DNA of 64,000 nucleotides from Akkermansiaceae bacterium (GCA_024233085.1 JACKQC010000018.1:1-64000); one strand, 5' to 3'. Numbered from the stretch's first letter, positions 34,960-42,914 are shown. Notes: generated by a model not told the origin, from the sequence alone. Made by a program: numbers and translations.

Positions 34960-35832
34960 TCAGACGGCTTTCGCGAAGGTTCCGCGGTTCATCGCCATCT
35001 GGCGGAGGCGTTCGGCGACCGCCTGCACGGTTTCCTCCAGCGTCGAGGTGCCGGCGGTGATTCCCACCCGCCGCGAATCGCGAAACCATTCGGGCCGCAG
35101 ATCGGCGGCGCCTTCCACCGGAAAAACGCGACAGCCTCGGGCGGCGGCGGTCTCGGCCAGTTGGGCGGTGTTGTTGCTGTTCCGGCCCCCGACCACCACG
35201 ATCGTGTCGTTGTCGCGGCAGAGGGCGTCGAGCGCGTTCTGCCGGTCCTTGGTCGGCTGGCAGACCGTGTCGATGAAGCGCACCTCGCTCGCCGGATGCT
35301 CGCGCCGGATACTATCGATCAGAGCCTCGACCTTCGCGATCGGCTGCGTGGTCTGCGAAACCACCCCGATCCGCGCGAGGCCCGCCGGAATTTCAACCAG
35401 ATCGGCCGCCTCGAGCACGACGATGGCTCCGGGAAAATCCGCCGTCAGCCCGCGGACCTCGACGTGTTCGCGCTGGCCGATCACCACCGGATGGTAGCCG
35501 GCCAGCACCAGGCACTCCAGCGAGCGGTGGGCCTTCCGCACCAGCGGACAAGTGGTGTCGAACACCCGATGCCCCGCCGCCGCCCAGTCCCGCCGCGCGG
35601 AGTCGGCCGCGCCGTGCGCCGTGATGACCACCGTCTCGGTGCGGGCGCTGCCGGGATCGTTCAGGTCGCCGCGGGCGACGCCGAGCGCGTCGAGCTTCGT
35701 CCGAACGACGGGGTTGTGAACGAGTTCGCCCAGCACCGTGACGGGCCGGGATTCCGCGAGGTCCTGGGTGTGGCGGACGGCGTCGCGGACGCCGAAACAC
35801 ATGCCGTAGTGGGTTGCGATCTGGATTTTCAT
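34960..35832 (-). CDS. ispH: 4-hydroxy-3-methylbut-2-enyl diphosphate reductase IspH
   Basis: A 290-residue IspH/LytB that makes IPP and DMAPP in the last step of the non-mevalonate isoprenoid pathway. The three cluster Cys are present at residues 12 (GMCFGV), 95 (TTCPLV) and 191 (TVCQPT). Substrate-site residues also remain (TAHGA, GGRNSNNT, AGTSTLEET). The ATG at 35830-35832 is favoured because conserved sequence begins immediately. A perfect palindrome (ACTTTGT-GAC-ACAAAGT) lies 15 bp upstream and overlaps a likely -10 box (TATAAG in reverse at 35842-35847), suggesting repression by the adjacent winged-helix regulator. Confidence 0.95.
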   Translation of the reverse strand: MKIQIATHYGMCFGVRDAVRHTQDLAESRPVTVLGELVHNPVVRTKLDALGVARGDLNDPGSARTETVVITAHGAADSARRDWAAAGHRVFDTTCPLVRKAHRSLECLVLAGYHPVVIGQREHVEVRGLTADFPGAIVVLEAADLVEIPAGLARIGVVSQTTQPIAKVEALIDSIRREHPASEVRFIDTVCQPTKDRQNALDALCRDNDTIVVVGGRNSNNTAQLAETAAARGCRVFPVEGAADLRPEWFRDSRRVGITAGTSTLEETVQAVAERLRQMAMNRGTFAKAV

Positions 35833-35846
35833 GATTGGGGACTTAT

Positions 35847-35863
35847 ACTTTGTGACACAAAGT
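35847..35863 (-). promoter_or_regulatory. Palindromic operator upstream of ispH
   Basis: A perfect inverted repeat, ACTTTGT (35847-35853), spacer GAC, ACAAAGT (35857-35863). It overlaps the likely ispH -10 box TATAAG (reverse strand, 35842-35847). The nearly identical palindrome ACTTTGC-CAT-GCAAAGC lies in the promoter of the regulator operon, so both probably bind the same protein. Confidence 0.65.
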
Positions 35864-35891
35864 TTTCTTTCAAAAAAATGCCGAAATTTTT

Positions 35892-36188
35892 TCACGAGCG
35901 ACCCGATTTCAGGATCTGCTCCAGGACCGCGAGGTATTCGCGAAAGGCGGTCCGGCCCTTTTCGGTCAGGGCGTATTTGGTCTGGGGGCGGGTGTCCATT
36001 TCCTTTGTGATGGAGACGTAGCCCGCTTTGAAGAGCGTCCGCAGGTGGGTCACCAGATTGCCGTCGCTCATGTTCAGTTCTCCCTTCAGGTCCTGGAAAC
36101 GCCACTCCGCCCGCGCCGCCAGCAGCGTCATGATCGCCAGGCGGCCCTTTTCGTGGATCAGCTTGTCGAGTTTGTCGAAATCGATCAT
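35892..36188 (-). CDS. Winged-helix transcriptional regulator (HTH_34-like)
   Basis: A 98-residue protein. It opens with IDFDKLDKLIHEKGRLAIMT, then FQDLKGELNMSDGNLVTHL, where the helix-turn-helix recognition helix lies. It continues GYVSITKEMDTRPQTKYALT, which is the wing, and ends in a dimerising helix. This is the MarR-like PF13601 winged-helix type. Its ATG overlaps the stop of the upstream membrane protein gene (ATGA), so the two are made together. Two palindromes of matching sequence, one at its own operon promoter and one before ispH, are its likely binding sites. Confidence 0.8.
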   Translation of the reverse strand: MIDFDKLDKLIHEKGRLAIMTLLAARAEWRFQDLKGELNMSDGNLVTHLRTLFKAGYVSITKEMDTRPQTKYALTEKGRTAFREYLAVLEQILKSGRS

Positions 36189-36820
36189 GGGGCCGGCTCG
36201 GCTCGGGTTCCCCGCGTCAGCAGGCCGTAAACGAGGTGAAATCCGCCGAAAGTCGCGCCCATGAACGCGCACGCCGCCGCCGGTGAGGGCGGCGCGGCGG
36301 CAAAGGCGAGCCAGGCAAATCCGGCGCCGCCCGCCAGCAGAAAGGCCGCGCCGAGCCGCCGGATCGATCCCGGCGCGAAGCTCGAAGTCGCCAGCAGTCC
36401 CAGCCCGTAGCCGAGGCCCCAGGCCACGACACAGGCCGGCAGATTCTCCCACCGCCAGGCGAAAACGAGGCCGATCGCGAATCCGCACCCCATCGCCGGA
36501 GCCATCGCCGCCAGACCGTGCCGCGTCTGCGCCGAGGGAAACGCCGCGCCCCGCGCCGCCGCCTCGCGCCGGAGCAGAACCGTGTTCGCCAGGCCCGTCA
36601 CCGCCAGAACCGCCAGCCATGCCCCGAGAAACGCAGTCGTCGAAATCGACACCGGCCGAGCCAGAAAGTACCCCGCCACCGCCAGCGACAGCAGCCCCCC
36701 GAGCAGGGCCGGCGCGGACGAAACGGCCCGGTAAATCGTGGCGCGCTCCATCAAGCCGCGAATGACACGCAGGTTATCCTGCACCTCGTCGGTGTTCGGG
36801 GAATCGGGCGATTGGCTCAT
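36185..36820 (-). CDS. Membrane protein paired with the winged-helix regulator
   Basis: About 211 residues with six hydrophobic segments, e.g. APALLGGLLSLAVAGYFLA, TAFLGAWLAVLAVTGLANTV, GLAAMAPAMGCGFAIGLVFA and LGAAFLLAGGAGFAWLAFAA. The N-terminus is charged (DEVQDNLRVIRGLMERATIY). Of three ATGs, the one at 36818-36820 fits best: the -10 box (AGTAAT) ends only about 8 bp upstream, so the mRNA would be nearly leaderless. Membrane proteins encoded with this regulator type may act as sensors or be its target. Function unknown. Confidence 0.65.
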   Translation of the reverse strand: MSQSPDSPNTDEVQDNLRVIRGLMERATIYRAVSSAPALLGGLLSLAVAGYFLARPVSISTTAFLGAWLAVLAVTGLANTVLLRREAAARGAAFPSAQTRHGLAAMAPAMGCGFAIGLVFAWRWENLPACVVAWGLGYGLGLLATSSFAPGSIRRLGAAFLLAGGAGFAWLAFAAAPPSPAAACAFMGATFGGFHLVYGLLTRGTRAEPAP

Positions 36821-36827
36821 GCGAGAC

Positions 36828-36857
36828 ATTACTTTGCCATGCAAAGCAATTTGTCAA
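36828..36857 (-). promoter_or_regulatory. Promoter and operator of the regulator operon
   Basis: On the minus strand, TTGACA (36852-36857) is followed after 18 bp by AGTAAT (36828-36833). The palindrome ACTTTGC-CAT-GCAAAGC (36831-36847 region; core arms 36832-36837 and 36841-36846) occupies the spacer. A repressor bound here would block the polymerase, giving autoregulation. Confidence 0.6.
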
Positions 36858-36880
36858 GCGATCGTCCGATTCGCGCCGCG

Positions 36881-36919
36881 ACCCAACAGGGTTGGGTCGG
36901 CGACCATACCCTGTTGGGT
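36881..36919. repeat. Phased AACAGGGT repeat, cluster D (inverted pair)
   Basis: AACAGGGT at 36885 and ACCCTGTT at 36908, offset 23. With flanking CCC/GGG the outer stem is 11 bp. TG/AT mismatches form the two-by-two internal loop, followed by GGTC/GACC and a 3-nt loop. It lies between the regulator operon promoter and the sulfatase stop. Confidence 0.88.
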
Positions 36920-36934
36920 GGGATGTCCCATTCC

Positions 36935-38377
36935 TCATTCGATCTCCTCGTCCCCCGTCATCAGCGGATCGCCCTGTTCCCGGCGCCAGGCGTTGAGCTT
37001 GGCGCGCAGTTCCTCGAATTTTTCGCGGTGGGCGGGATCCGCGGACAGATCGTCGCGTTCGTGGGGATCGTCCTTCACGTTGAAAAGCTGCCAGCGATCC
37101 GCGCGGGGATAGCGGATCAGCTTCCAGCCGTCGCTCTGGCGGATCATTCGCTGAGTGTCGGTGTAGTAACCGTGGATCGTGTCGTGATGCGCGGTCGTTT
37201 CGCCCCGCAGCACGGACGCGAAACTCGCCGCGGTGACGGAGGGGGGAACGGCGACGCCGGCGATGTCACAGGTCGTCGGGAAAAGCTCGCGCAGGTAGAT
37301 CTGGGCGTCCGTCGTCGCGCCCGCCGCGATGCCGGGGCCGGCGAAGAGAAAGGGGACGTTGATGGTGTGCTCGTACTGGCTTTGCTTGCCGCGCAGGCCG
37401 TGGCTGCCGATGCCCATGCCATGGTCGCTGGAAAAAATGACGATCGTGTTGTCCCTTTGGCCCGTTTTTTCCAGGGTGGCGAGGACGCGCCCGATCTGGG
37501 TGTCGAGATCGTCGATGACCGAGTAATAAACGCGCAACAGATCCTTCACCGCGTCCTCGGTGCGCGGCCAGTCGAGCAGGCATTCGTCGCGTCCGGCGAA
37601 GTTTCCATGATCGAAGGGATGCTCGGGCAGAAAATTCTCCGGCAATTTCATGTCTTCGGCCGTGTATTTGCCCTCCAGCCCGGGCGGCATGAAGAGCGGG
37701 TCGTGCGCGGCGGTGAAATCCACCTGGAGAAACCAGGGCGTGCCGGGCTTGCGCTCGATCAGCGAAATCGCCGCGTCGGCGAACTTCGAGCTGATGTCGG
37801 GAGTCAGGCCCACGCCCATCTCGGGATACTTCGCCTTGCCGTCCTCGGACTGGAAAATCCAGCCGCGATAGCCGGTGACGGGGAAGCCTTTCCAGTCGCG
37901 CTGTTCCTTCCAGAACGCGCCGCCGCCGCCGGTGAAATGACCGGCCACATCGGTGTAGCCGCGCGCCGAGGGCCGGCCGGAGAGGTGCCATTTGCCGACG
38001 TGCCAGGTCTGGTAACCGGCTTGGGCCAGGGTGTCCGGCCAGGTGGCGAGAAATTTTCGCGGATTCTCGACCTTCATGCCGGCGAGGCCGTTTTCCCAAC
38101 CGTGGGTGCCGGTGAGAATTTCGTTCCGGCTGACGACACAGATGGGATACGAGCAGGTCGCCCGGGTGAAGCGCGTCCCGCGGGCCGCCAGCGCGTCGAG
38201 ATTCGGCGTCTCGATGCGCGGGTTGCCGAAGGCGTGAATCGCGTCGGGCCGCATATCGTCGGCGAGGAGGAAGAGGATGTTGGGCTGGCGGGCGGAGGCG
38301 CAAGGCAACACGATCGAGGCCGCGCCAAGGGCGGCGACGGCGCGGAGGAGAAAGCGGTTTGGCGATCGGAAGGGCAT
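36935..38377 (-). CDS. Secreted sulfatase (Cys-type, variant signature)
   Basis: A 480-residue arylsulfatase-family protein with a signal peptide (LRAVAALGAASIVLPCASA). NILFLLADDMRPDA provides two metal-binding Asp. The modification motif region reads SYPICVVSRNEILTG: the Cys for formylglycine and the Arg are present, but the residue two after Cys is Val rather than the usual Pro or Ala. IVIFSSDHGMGIGSHG gives the other metal ligands. It would need a formylglycine-generating enzyme, not seen here. Likely acts on sulfated polysaccharides or related esters. Confidence 0.88.
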   Translation of the reverse strand: MPFRSPNRFLLRAVAALGAASIVLPCASARQPNILFLLADDMRPDAIHAFGNPRIETPNLDALAARGTRFTRATCSYPICVVSRNEILTGTHGWENGLAGMKVENPRKFLATWPDTLAQAGYQTWHVGKWHLSGRPSARGYTDVAGHFTGGGGAFWKEQRDWKGFPVTGYRGWIFQSEDGKAKYPEMGVGLTPDISSKFADAAISLIERKPGTPWFLQVDFTAAHDPLFMPPGLEGKYTAEDMKLPENFLPEHPFDHGNFAGRDECLLDWPRTEDAVKDLLRVYYSVIDDLDTQIGRVLATLEKTGQRDNTIVIFSSDHGMGIGSHGLRGKQSQYEHTINVPFLFAGPGIAAGATTDAQIYLRELFPTTCDIAGVAVPPSVTAASFASVLRGETTAHHDTIHGYYTDTQRMIRQSDGWKLIRYPRADRWQLFNVKDDPHERDDLSADPAHREKFEELRAKLNAWRREQGDPLMTGDEEIE

Positions 38378-38912
38378 CCGGGAAGTGTGGGAAGGATTCG
38401 CCTCCGGATCAATCCCTTTGCCGGGAAAAGTGGCGATCGCGACCGTCCCGGGCTTGAGGATTGCGCTCGCTTTGCGAGGGGGGGGGCAAGCCGCGTAATC
38501 GCATGACAGGTCCGTTGCGGCCCCATGTCAGGCTGATACGAGCGTTTCATGGCTGTCTTTCGGCGTCATTGAAAAATGCCGGTGAATTTCCACGCTCTGG
38601 CCGCGCAATGGACCCGCTCCCGTTGGCCCCGATGAATGATCGGTGATACGGGCGGGGAGGGAATCACCTGCGCCGCTTCGTTGAACGGAGCCGCTTCGAG
38701 GGGCCGACTCCTTCGAATCGATCCTTGAGCTGACCGGAAGGCGATTTTTTCCTGGGGTGCTTATGAAAAAAAACATCCATCCGGTCCAAGTCCGCCCGCC
38801 CATCCAAACGCCGCCCCGAGTCCGCTGAACCCGCCAGCGCCAAGTGGTGGCGCGCCTTTAATCGCCACCTCGATCTCGGGCGCCTCGCGCCCGGGCCACC
38901 TGCCTCTGCCGG

Positions 38913-39173
38913 GTGCGCCAACTTCACGAGGCCTTCCCGCGGCGCAGGTGCCTCCACGTCCTGCCCAAGGGTTTTGTGCGCGTGCGCCACCATGGCTGGA
39001 TGAGCGGCGCGGCCCGCAAAGTCCGCCTCCGCGTCCGGGCTCTGGTTTGCGGCCAACTCGACGAGCCGGCGCCCGCCGTCATCCTTCCTCCCGTTCCCCG
39101 CTGCGCGCGCCGCGGCGCGGAGATGACACTCATTGCCACGATCGAACCGCGCGGCCCTCCGCCCCGAAGATGA
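38913..39173 (+). pseudogene. Integrase-transposase fusion remnant
   Basis: An 86-codon open frame reading RQLHEAFPRR (integrase part) directly into RCLHVLPKGFVRVRHHGW (transposase C-terminus). The HUH and catalytic Tyr segments and all integrase catalytic residues are deleted, so it cannot transpose itself. Within the last Cys motif one Cys is replaced (CARRGAE instead of CARCGAE). Confidence 0.75.
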
Positions 39174-39475
39174 GCCACGACCCTCCGCCTCCCCCTGACA
39201 CCTCCCCAAAAGGCCGTCTCCGCGCCGGTCGCGTCTCTTCGCGCGCCTCTGTCGCGGTTTTCCCGGCACAAACACCGCGATCCGGGCTTAAGATCCGCCT
39301 CTCGCGCCCCAACCCTCGGCCCGGCCTTCGAAGCATGAGCTTCGCGCCGCCGGCGCCAAGCTCATGGCCCCCGCGGAGCCCCTCAAAAGGCGGCTTGAAA
39401 CCCGATCCCCACGCCAACGCGCTGAGGCTCAACGGAAAATCGAATCCGCAAGAGCCGCCGTCCCCGCGCCCCTGA
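39170..39475 (+). CDS. Pro/Ser/Arg-rich small open frame in the element right end (short copy)
   Basis: A 101-codon frame whose ATG overlaps the transposase-remnant stop (ATGA). It begins SHDPPPPPDTSPKGRLRAG and is Pro, Ser and Arg rich. The same frame is intact in the full copy at 42251-42556. It may be only the non-coding right end of the element; retention of the frame is weak evidence because the two copies are nearly identical here. Confidence 0.2.
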   Translation: MSHDPPPPPDTSPKGRLRAGRVSSRASVAVFPAQTPRSGLKIRLSRPNPRPGLRSMSFAPPAPSSWPPRSPSKGGLKPDPHANALRLNGKSNPQEPPSPRP

Positions 39476-39527
39476 CTCCACCGGCGGGCTCGTCCAACAA
39501 CGGATAGCAGTGAGGCAAGCTCACCTG

Positions 39528-39932
39528 CTATCTTGGGGGTTCTGCATCTTGGTTTTCGCGCGGCTCTGCAGTTGAATTGTTTCCAGTCTGGGTGCTAAGC
39601 CGCAAGTCTAAGAATAGACCAACGATACTCAATACAAACATCACCAAAATAAAGATCGGGACGGGCAATTTGGTTCCGAGTATCGCCGGAATGAAAAGAC
39701 TGAGCGGCAATAAGCCCAAGTGGAGAATCGAACTCCAAATCCATCCCACCTGGAAGGCATCCTTGAAATCAACGCTCACCGCTCTCCATAACAGAAATGC
39801 CCATGCCGTTGCTCCGATCAGGAAAAACAGCGATGTCTTGATGCTGGCGAGAAGCGGCAATGACACGCCCAGCCCGATCATCCCGATCAAGAAGGCAATT
39901 GCTGCTACCACTCTCGGAAAGTGCTGTGTCAT
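39528..39932 (-). CDS. Four-span membrane protein between the two IS copies
   Basis: A 134-residue hydrophobic protein: VVAAIAFLIGMIGLGVSLPL, SLFFLIGATAWAFLLW, IWSSILHLGLLPLSLFIPA and VPIFILVMFVLSIVGLFL. It ends in a short Asn/Glu-rich tail whose last codons (EPPR and stop) come from the right end of the short IS copy, so the original C-terminus may have been lost. Base composition is lower in GC than neighbouring genes, a sign of transfer. No family recognised. Confidence 0.55.
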   Translation of the reverse strand: MTQHFPRVVAAIAFLIGMIGLGVSLPLLASIKTSLFFLIGATAWAFLLWRAVSVDFKDAFQVGWIWSSILHLGLLPLSLFIPAILGTKLPVPIFILVMFVLSIVGLFLDLRLSTQTGNNSTAEPRENQDAEPPR

Positions 39933-40315
39933 CGGATCTTTTTTGCAGAACGTCAGAGTGCTGCCACAGGCTGCCTGAGAGCACGCTCCGATTTCAAGGT
40001 TGATTGTTGAATTGTCAGGCCGCTTTCGACTCGCGCCGGGCAGCCTGTTGGTAGCCACGCCATGTTGAACGGAGCCGCTTCGCGGCGCCGACTCTCCTGA
40101 TGCTACCCTTGCCACGCTTCGGTGACGATCTTTTCTTGGGGCGCTTATGAAAAAAAACAACACCACCCTCCCAGTCCGCCCGCCCATCCAAACGCCGCCG
40201 CCAGTCCGCTGAGTCCCCCGCGGATCTTGCCTCGGCCAAGTGGTGGCGCGACTTTCAGCGCCATGTCGATCTCGGTCGCCTCGCGCCACGATCCCGGGCT
40301 TCCTACCTCTGCTGG

Positions 40316-41137
40316 GTGCGCCAGCTCCACGAGGCCTTCCCGCACCGCGATCCCACCACACTCCGCGAGAACGAGGTCCTCGATTTCCTCATCTCCCTGC
40401 GCCAGAAGCGCCGACTCAAGGACTCCACCGTCAACCAGGCCGTCTGCGCCCTGCGCGCCTTCTACCGCGACCACCTCGGCCGGAAGTGGAGGGGCTGGAG
40501 CCGGATCAAGATACGACGCGACGAGCAACTCCCCAACGTCCTGAGCCGCGAGGAGGTCGCCCGCTTTCTCGGCGCGGTCAAGGAGGGGCGCTTCCGCGCC
40601 GTCTTCACCCTGATGTATCACTGCGGCCTGCGCCTCGGCGAGGCCATCCATCTCAAGCCCGGCCACATCGACGCCTCGCGCGGCGTCATCCGCATCGTCG
40701 GGGCCAAGGGCGGCAGGGATCGCGAGATTCCCGTTTCCGCGGAACTCGTCGAGCGGCTGCGCGCCTTCTGGAAGCGCCACCGCAATCCCGAGTGGCTCTT
40801 CCCCTCGCCGGGGCGCGGCTGGAAGAGCGCCGGCGCCACCCTGCCCGATGCCTTGCGGCGCTCCTCCAAACCGATGAGCGATTCCTCGGTGCAGGCCGCC
40901 ATGCGCGCCACCGTCCTTTCCCTGGGCTGGGATCGGCGGACCGGGCATCGCCCGGTCACCTGCCACACCCTGCGCCATTGCTTCGCCACGCACCTTCTCG
41001 ACGCCGGAGTCTCCATCCGCCTGGTCGGCCAGTATCTCGGGCACGCCTCGCTCAAGCCCACCCTGGTTTACCTTCACCTGACCGAAGCCAGCGAGAGCAA
41101 GGCGCGCGAGGTCCTCGCGCACTTCCCGGGTCTCTGA
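40316..41137 (+). CDS. Tyrosine recombinase of the IS91-family element
   Basis: About 273 residues from a GTG at 40316, but clear coding in the same frame continues upstream to at least 40225 (KWWRDFQRHVDLGRL) with no start codon there. The only nearby ATG (40147) begins a run of eight A in another frame that stops after 21 codons. Losing one A would join it to the integrase frame, so slippage may produce the full protein. The SAM-like core-binding domain precedes the catalytic domain with Arg in HCGLRLGEAI, TCHTLRHCFATHLL (HxxR), LGHAS and the Tyr in TLVYLHL. Integrase genes are known companions in some IS91-type elements. Confidence 0.8.
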   Translation: MRQLHEAFPHRDPTTLRENEVLDFLISLRQKRRLKDSTVNQAVCALRAFYRDHLGRKWRGWSRIKIRRDEQLPNVLSREEVARFLGAVKEGRFRAVFTLMYHCGLRLGEAIHLKPGHIDASRGVIRIVGAKGGRDREIPVSAELVERLRAFWKRHRNPEWLFPSPGRGWKSAGATLPDALRRSSKPMSDSSVQAAMRATVLSLGWDRRTGHRPVTCHTLRHCFATHLLDAGVSIRLVGQYLGHASLKPTLVYLHLTEASESKAREVLAHFPGL

Positions 41138-41159
41138 TCCGCCCGGCTCCCAGCCCGCC

Positions 41160-42254
41160 ATGCCCCTGGCTCTCGCCGAGGTCTTGCGCGAGCATTGGCC
41201 GCGCTTCGCGCGCGCCCACGCTCCGCGGCTCGCCGCCGCCCATTACCGGGCGGCGCGGGCCGTGCTGTCCTGCCGCACCCCCGCCCTCGGCGGGCGGCTC
41301 TGGCAATGCGCCTGCCACGCGCACGCCCGGCACTTTTCCTACCACAGTTGCAACCACCGCTCCTGCCCCCAATGCGGCGCCATCGATCAGCAACAATGGG
41401 CCGCCACCCAGGAGGCGCGGCTGCTCCCCGGCGTGCCCTACTTCCTGGTCACCCTCACCGTGCCCGACTCCCTGCGCGGCGTTTGCAAAGCCCGCCCCGC
41501 CATCCTCTACGACCTCATCCTTCGCGAGGCCGCCGGGGCCTTGAAGGACCTCTGCCGGTCCAAACTCGGCGGCACGCCCGGGTTCACCTCCGTGTTGCAC
41601 ACCTGGGGCCGCCAGCTCCAGCACCATCCCCACGTCCACCTCGTCGTCCCCGGGGTGGTCCTCGCGCCCGACGGCCGCGAGCGTTATCCCGACAAGCCCG
41701 ATTTCCTGGTTCACGGCGCGCCGCTGGCCGCGCGCTTCCGCAACCGCCTCGAAATCGCCCTCAAAAACAGCCATCCCGAGATCCACGCCGCTCTGGTGCG
41801 CGATCATCCCGACGTCTTCCGGCTCAAATGGGTCGCCGACGCGCGCCACACCGGCTCGGGCAAGCCCGCCCTGCGCTACCTGGCCCGCTACGTCTTCAAG
41901 TCCGCCCTCGGCCCTGGTCGCCTCCTCGGCTACGACGGACAGGGCCGCCTTCGTCTCCAATGCCACCAGAGCGGCACCAACCGCCCGTTTGTCATCCTCC
42001 TGACCCCCGAGGAGTTTTTGAGGCGCTGGTGCCTCCACGTCCTGCCCAAGGGGTTTGTGCGCGTGCGCCACCATGGCTGGATGAGCGGCGCGGCGCGCAA
42101 AGTCCGCCTCCGCGTCCGGGCCCTGGTTTGCGGCGAACTCGACGAGCCGGCGCCCGCCGTCATCCTTCCCCCCGTCCCCCGCTGCGCACGCTGCGGCGCG
42201 GAGATGAAACTCCTCGCCACCATCGAACCGCGCGGCCCTCCGCCCCGAAGATGA
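41160..42254 (+). CDS. IS91-family transposase
   Basis: A 364-residue rolling-circle transposase. A zinc-binding region near residue 65 reads CNHRSCPQCGAID. The HUH metal motif is HHPHVHLVV near residue 160, and the catalytic Tyr region is ALRYLARYVFKSAL near residue 240. The C-terminus has WCLHVLPKGFVRVRHHGW and CARCGAEM. It begins 22 bp after the integrase stop. The frame is intact, so the element may be active. Confidence 0.92.
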   Translation: MPLALAEVLREHWPRFARAHAPRLAAAHYRAARAVLSCRTPALGGRLWQCACHAHARHFSYHSCNHRSCPQCGAIDQQQWAATQEARLLPGVPYFLVTLTVPDSLRGVCKARPAILYDLILREAAGALKDLCRSKLGGTPGFTSVLHTWGRQLQHHPHVHLVVPGVVLAPDGRERYPDKPDFLVHGAPLAARFRNRLEIALKNSHPEIHAALVRDHPDVFRLKWVADARHTGSGKPALRYLARYVFKSALGPGRLLGYDGQGRLRLQCHQSGTNRPFVILLTPEEFLRRWCLHVLPKGFVRVRHHGWMSGAARKVRLRVRALVCGELDEPAPAVILPPVPRCARCGAEMKLLATIEPRGPPPRR

Positions 42255-42556
42255 GCCACGACCCTCCGCCTCCCCCTGACACCTCCCCAAAAGGCCGTCT
42301 CCGCGCCGGTCGCGTCTCTTCGCGCGCCTCTGTCGCGGTTTTCCCGGCACAAACACCGCGATCCGGGCTTAAGACCCGCCTCTCGCGCCCCAACCCTCGG
42401 CCCGGCCTTCGAAGCATGAGCTTCGCGCCGCCGGCGCCAAGCTCATGGCCCCCGCGGAGCCCCTCAAAAGGCGGCTTGAAACCCGATCCCCACGCCAACG
42501 CGCTGAGGCTCAACGGAAAATCGAATCCGCAAGAGCCGCCGTCCCCGCGCCCCTGA
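42251..42556 (+). CDS. Pro/Ser/Arg-rich small open frame in the element right end (full copy)
   Basis: A 101-codon frame overlapping the transposase stop (ATGA), nearly identical to that at 39170-39475. It starts SHDPPPPPDTSPKGRLRAG. No domain is visible and the composition is that expected of GC-rich non-coding DNA, so it may not be translated. Confidence 0.2.
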   Translation: MSHDPPPPPDTSPKGRLRAGRVSSRASVAVFPAQTPRSGLKTRLSRPNPRPGLRSMSFAPPAPSSWPPRSPSKGGLKPDPHANALRLNGKSNPQEPPSPRP

Positions 42557-42583
42557 CTCCACCGGCGGGCTCGTCCAACAACG

Positions 42584-42613
42584 GATAGCAGTGAGGCAAG
42601 CTCACCTGCTATC
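42584..42613 (+). other. Subterminal hairpin at the IS right end
   Basis: GATAGCAG (42584-42591) pairs with CTGCTATC (42606-42613), with TGA/TCA inside and one bulged base. The same structure is in the short copy near 39504-39533. A hairpin just before the cleaved end is typical of rolling-circle transposon origins or terminators. Confidence 0.6.
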
Positions 42614-42633
42614 TTGGGGGTTAGGCCGCGTCG

Positions 42634-42843
42634 TCATCGAAAGAAATCCAAAACCGGACGATAGACACGGTCAAGGGCATCGTGGATGCCCATATGCTTA
42701 CACAACTGCTCCACATGATTGCTACCAACCGTGAAATGCTCGGCAGCGGCCAGGCCAAGCGGTAGAAATAACAGTCCGACCAACGTAACGACGCCCCAGA
42801 GTGCGAACAACGGACTGCTCTTTGATTCAGCTTGGTCTGTCAT
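42634..42843 (-). CDS. Small one-span membrane protein next to the IS
   Basis: A 69-residue protein with one hydrophobic segment (LFALWGVVTLVGLLFLPLGL) and a polar, His-containing C-terminal half. Composition is lower in GC than the surrounding genome. The heptamers GTTAGGC and GCCTAAC frame the gene closely on the minus strand, 15 bp before ATG and about 6 bp after the stop. No family recognised. Confidence 0.45.
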   Translation of the reverse strand: MTDQAESKSSPLFALWGVVTLVGLLFLPLGLAAAEHFTVGSNHVEQLCKHMGIHDALDRVYRPVLDFFR

Positions 42844-42914
42844 GGCGTGGTCGATTGGCCTAACAGGTAGTTATTAAATTTCGACAAGTTTCGCCGATTG
42901 CATAGACTTAGCTC

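Larger units (their letters stand above)
38680..39541 (+). mobile_element. Internally deleted IS91-family element (short copy)
   Basis: An 862-bp derivative of the full element at 40064-42622. It keeps both ends, but about 1.68 kb corresponding to 40344-42021 of the full copy is missing. The join fuses the start of the integrase to the end of the transposase. The left 230 bp differ from the full copy at many positions, including a 7-bp deletion, whereas the right 600 bp are almost identical. The right end has the same terminal hairpin and GGGGG, then a GTTC flank, which fits the GTTC/GAAC target preference of IS91. A 302-bp stretch to its left (38378-38679) shows nothing recognisable. Confidence 0.75.
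40064..42622 (+). mobile_element. IS91-family insertion sequence with tyrosine integrase
   Basis: About 2.56 kb containing a tyrosine-recombinase gene and an IS91/ISCR-type HUH transposase in the same direction. Its left end starts TTGAACGGAGCCGCTTCG, as in the short copy, with no obvious inverted repeat to the right end, as expected for IS91. The right end has a subterminal hairpin (42584-42613) and terminates GGGGG followed by GTTA. Shared ends with the short copy define the borders. No target duplication is expected for rolling-circle elements and none is seen. Confidence 0.8.

Noticed and set aside
38528..38803. A 91-residue leftward frame at the left of the short IS copy
   Set aside because: It crosses the IS border and has no recognisable content.
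40147..40212. A 21-codon peptide from ATG-A8
   Set aside because: Too short and Pro-rich; more likely the entry point for slippage than a product.
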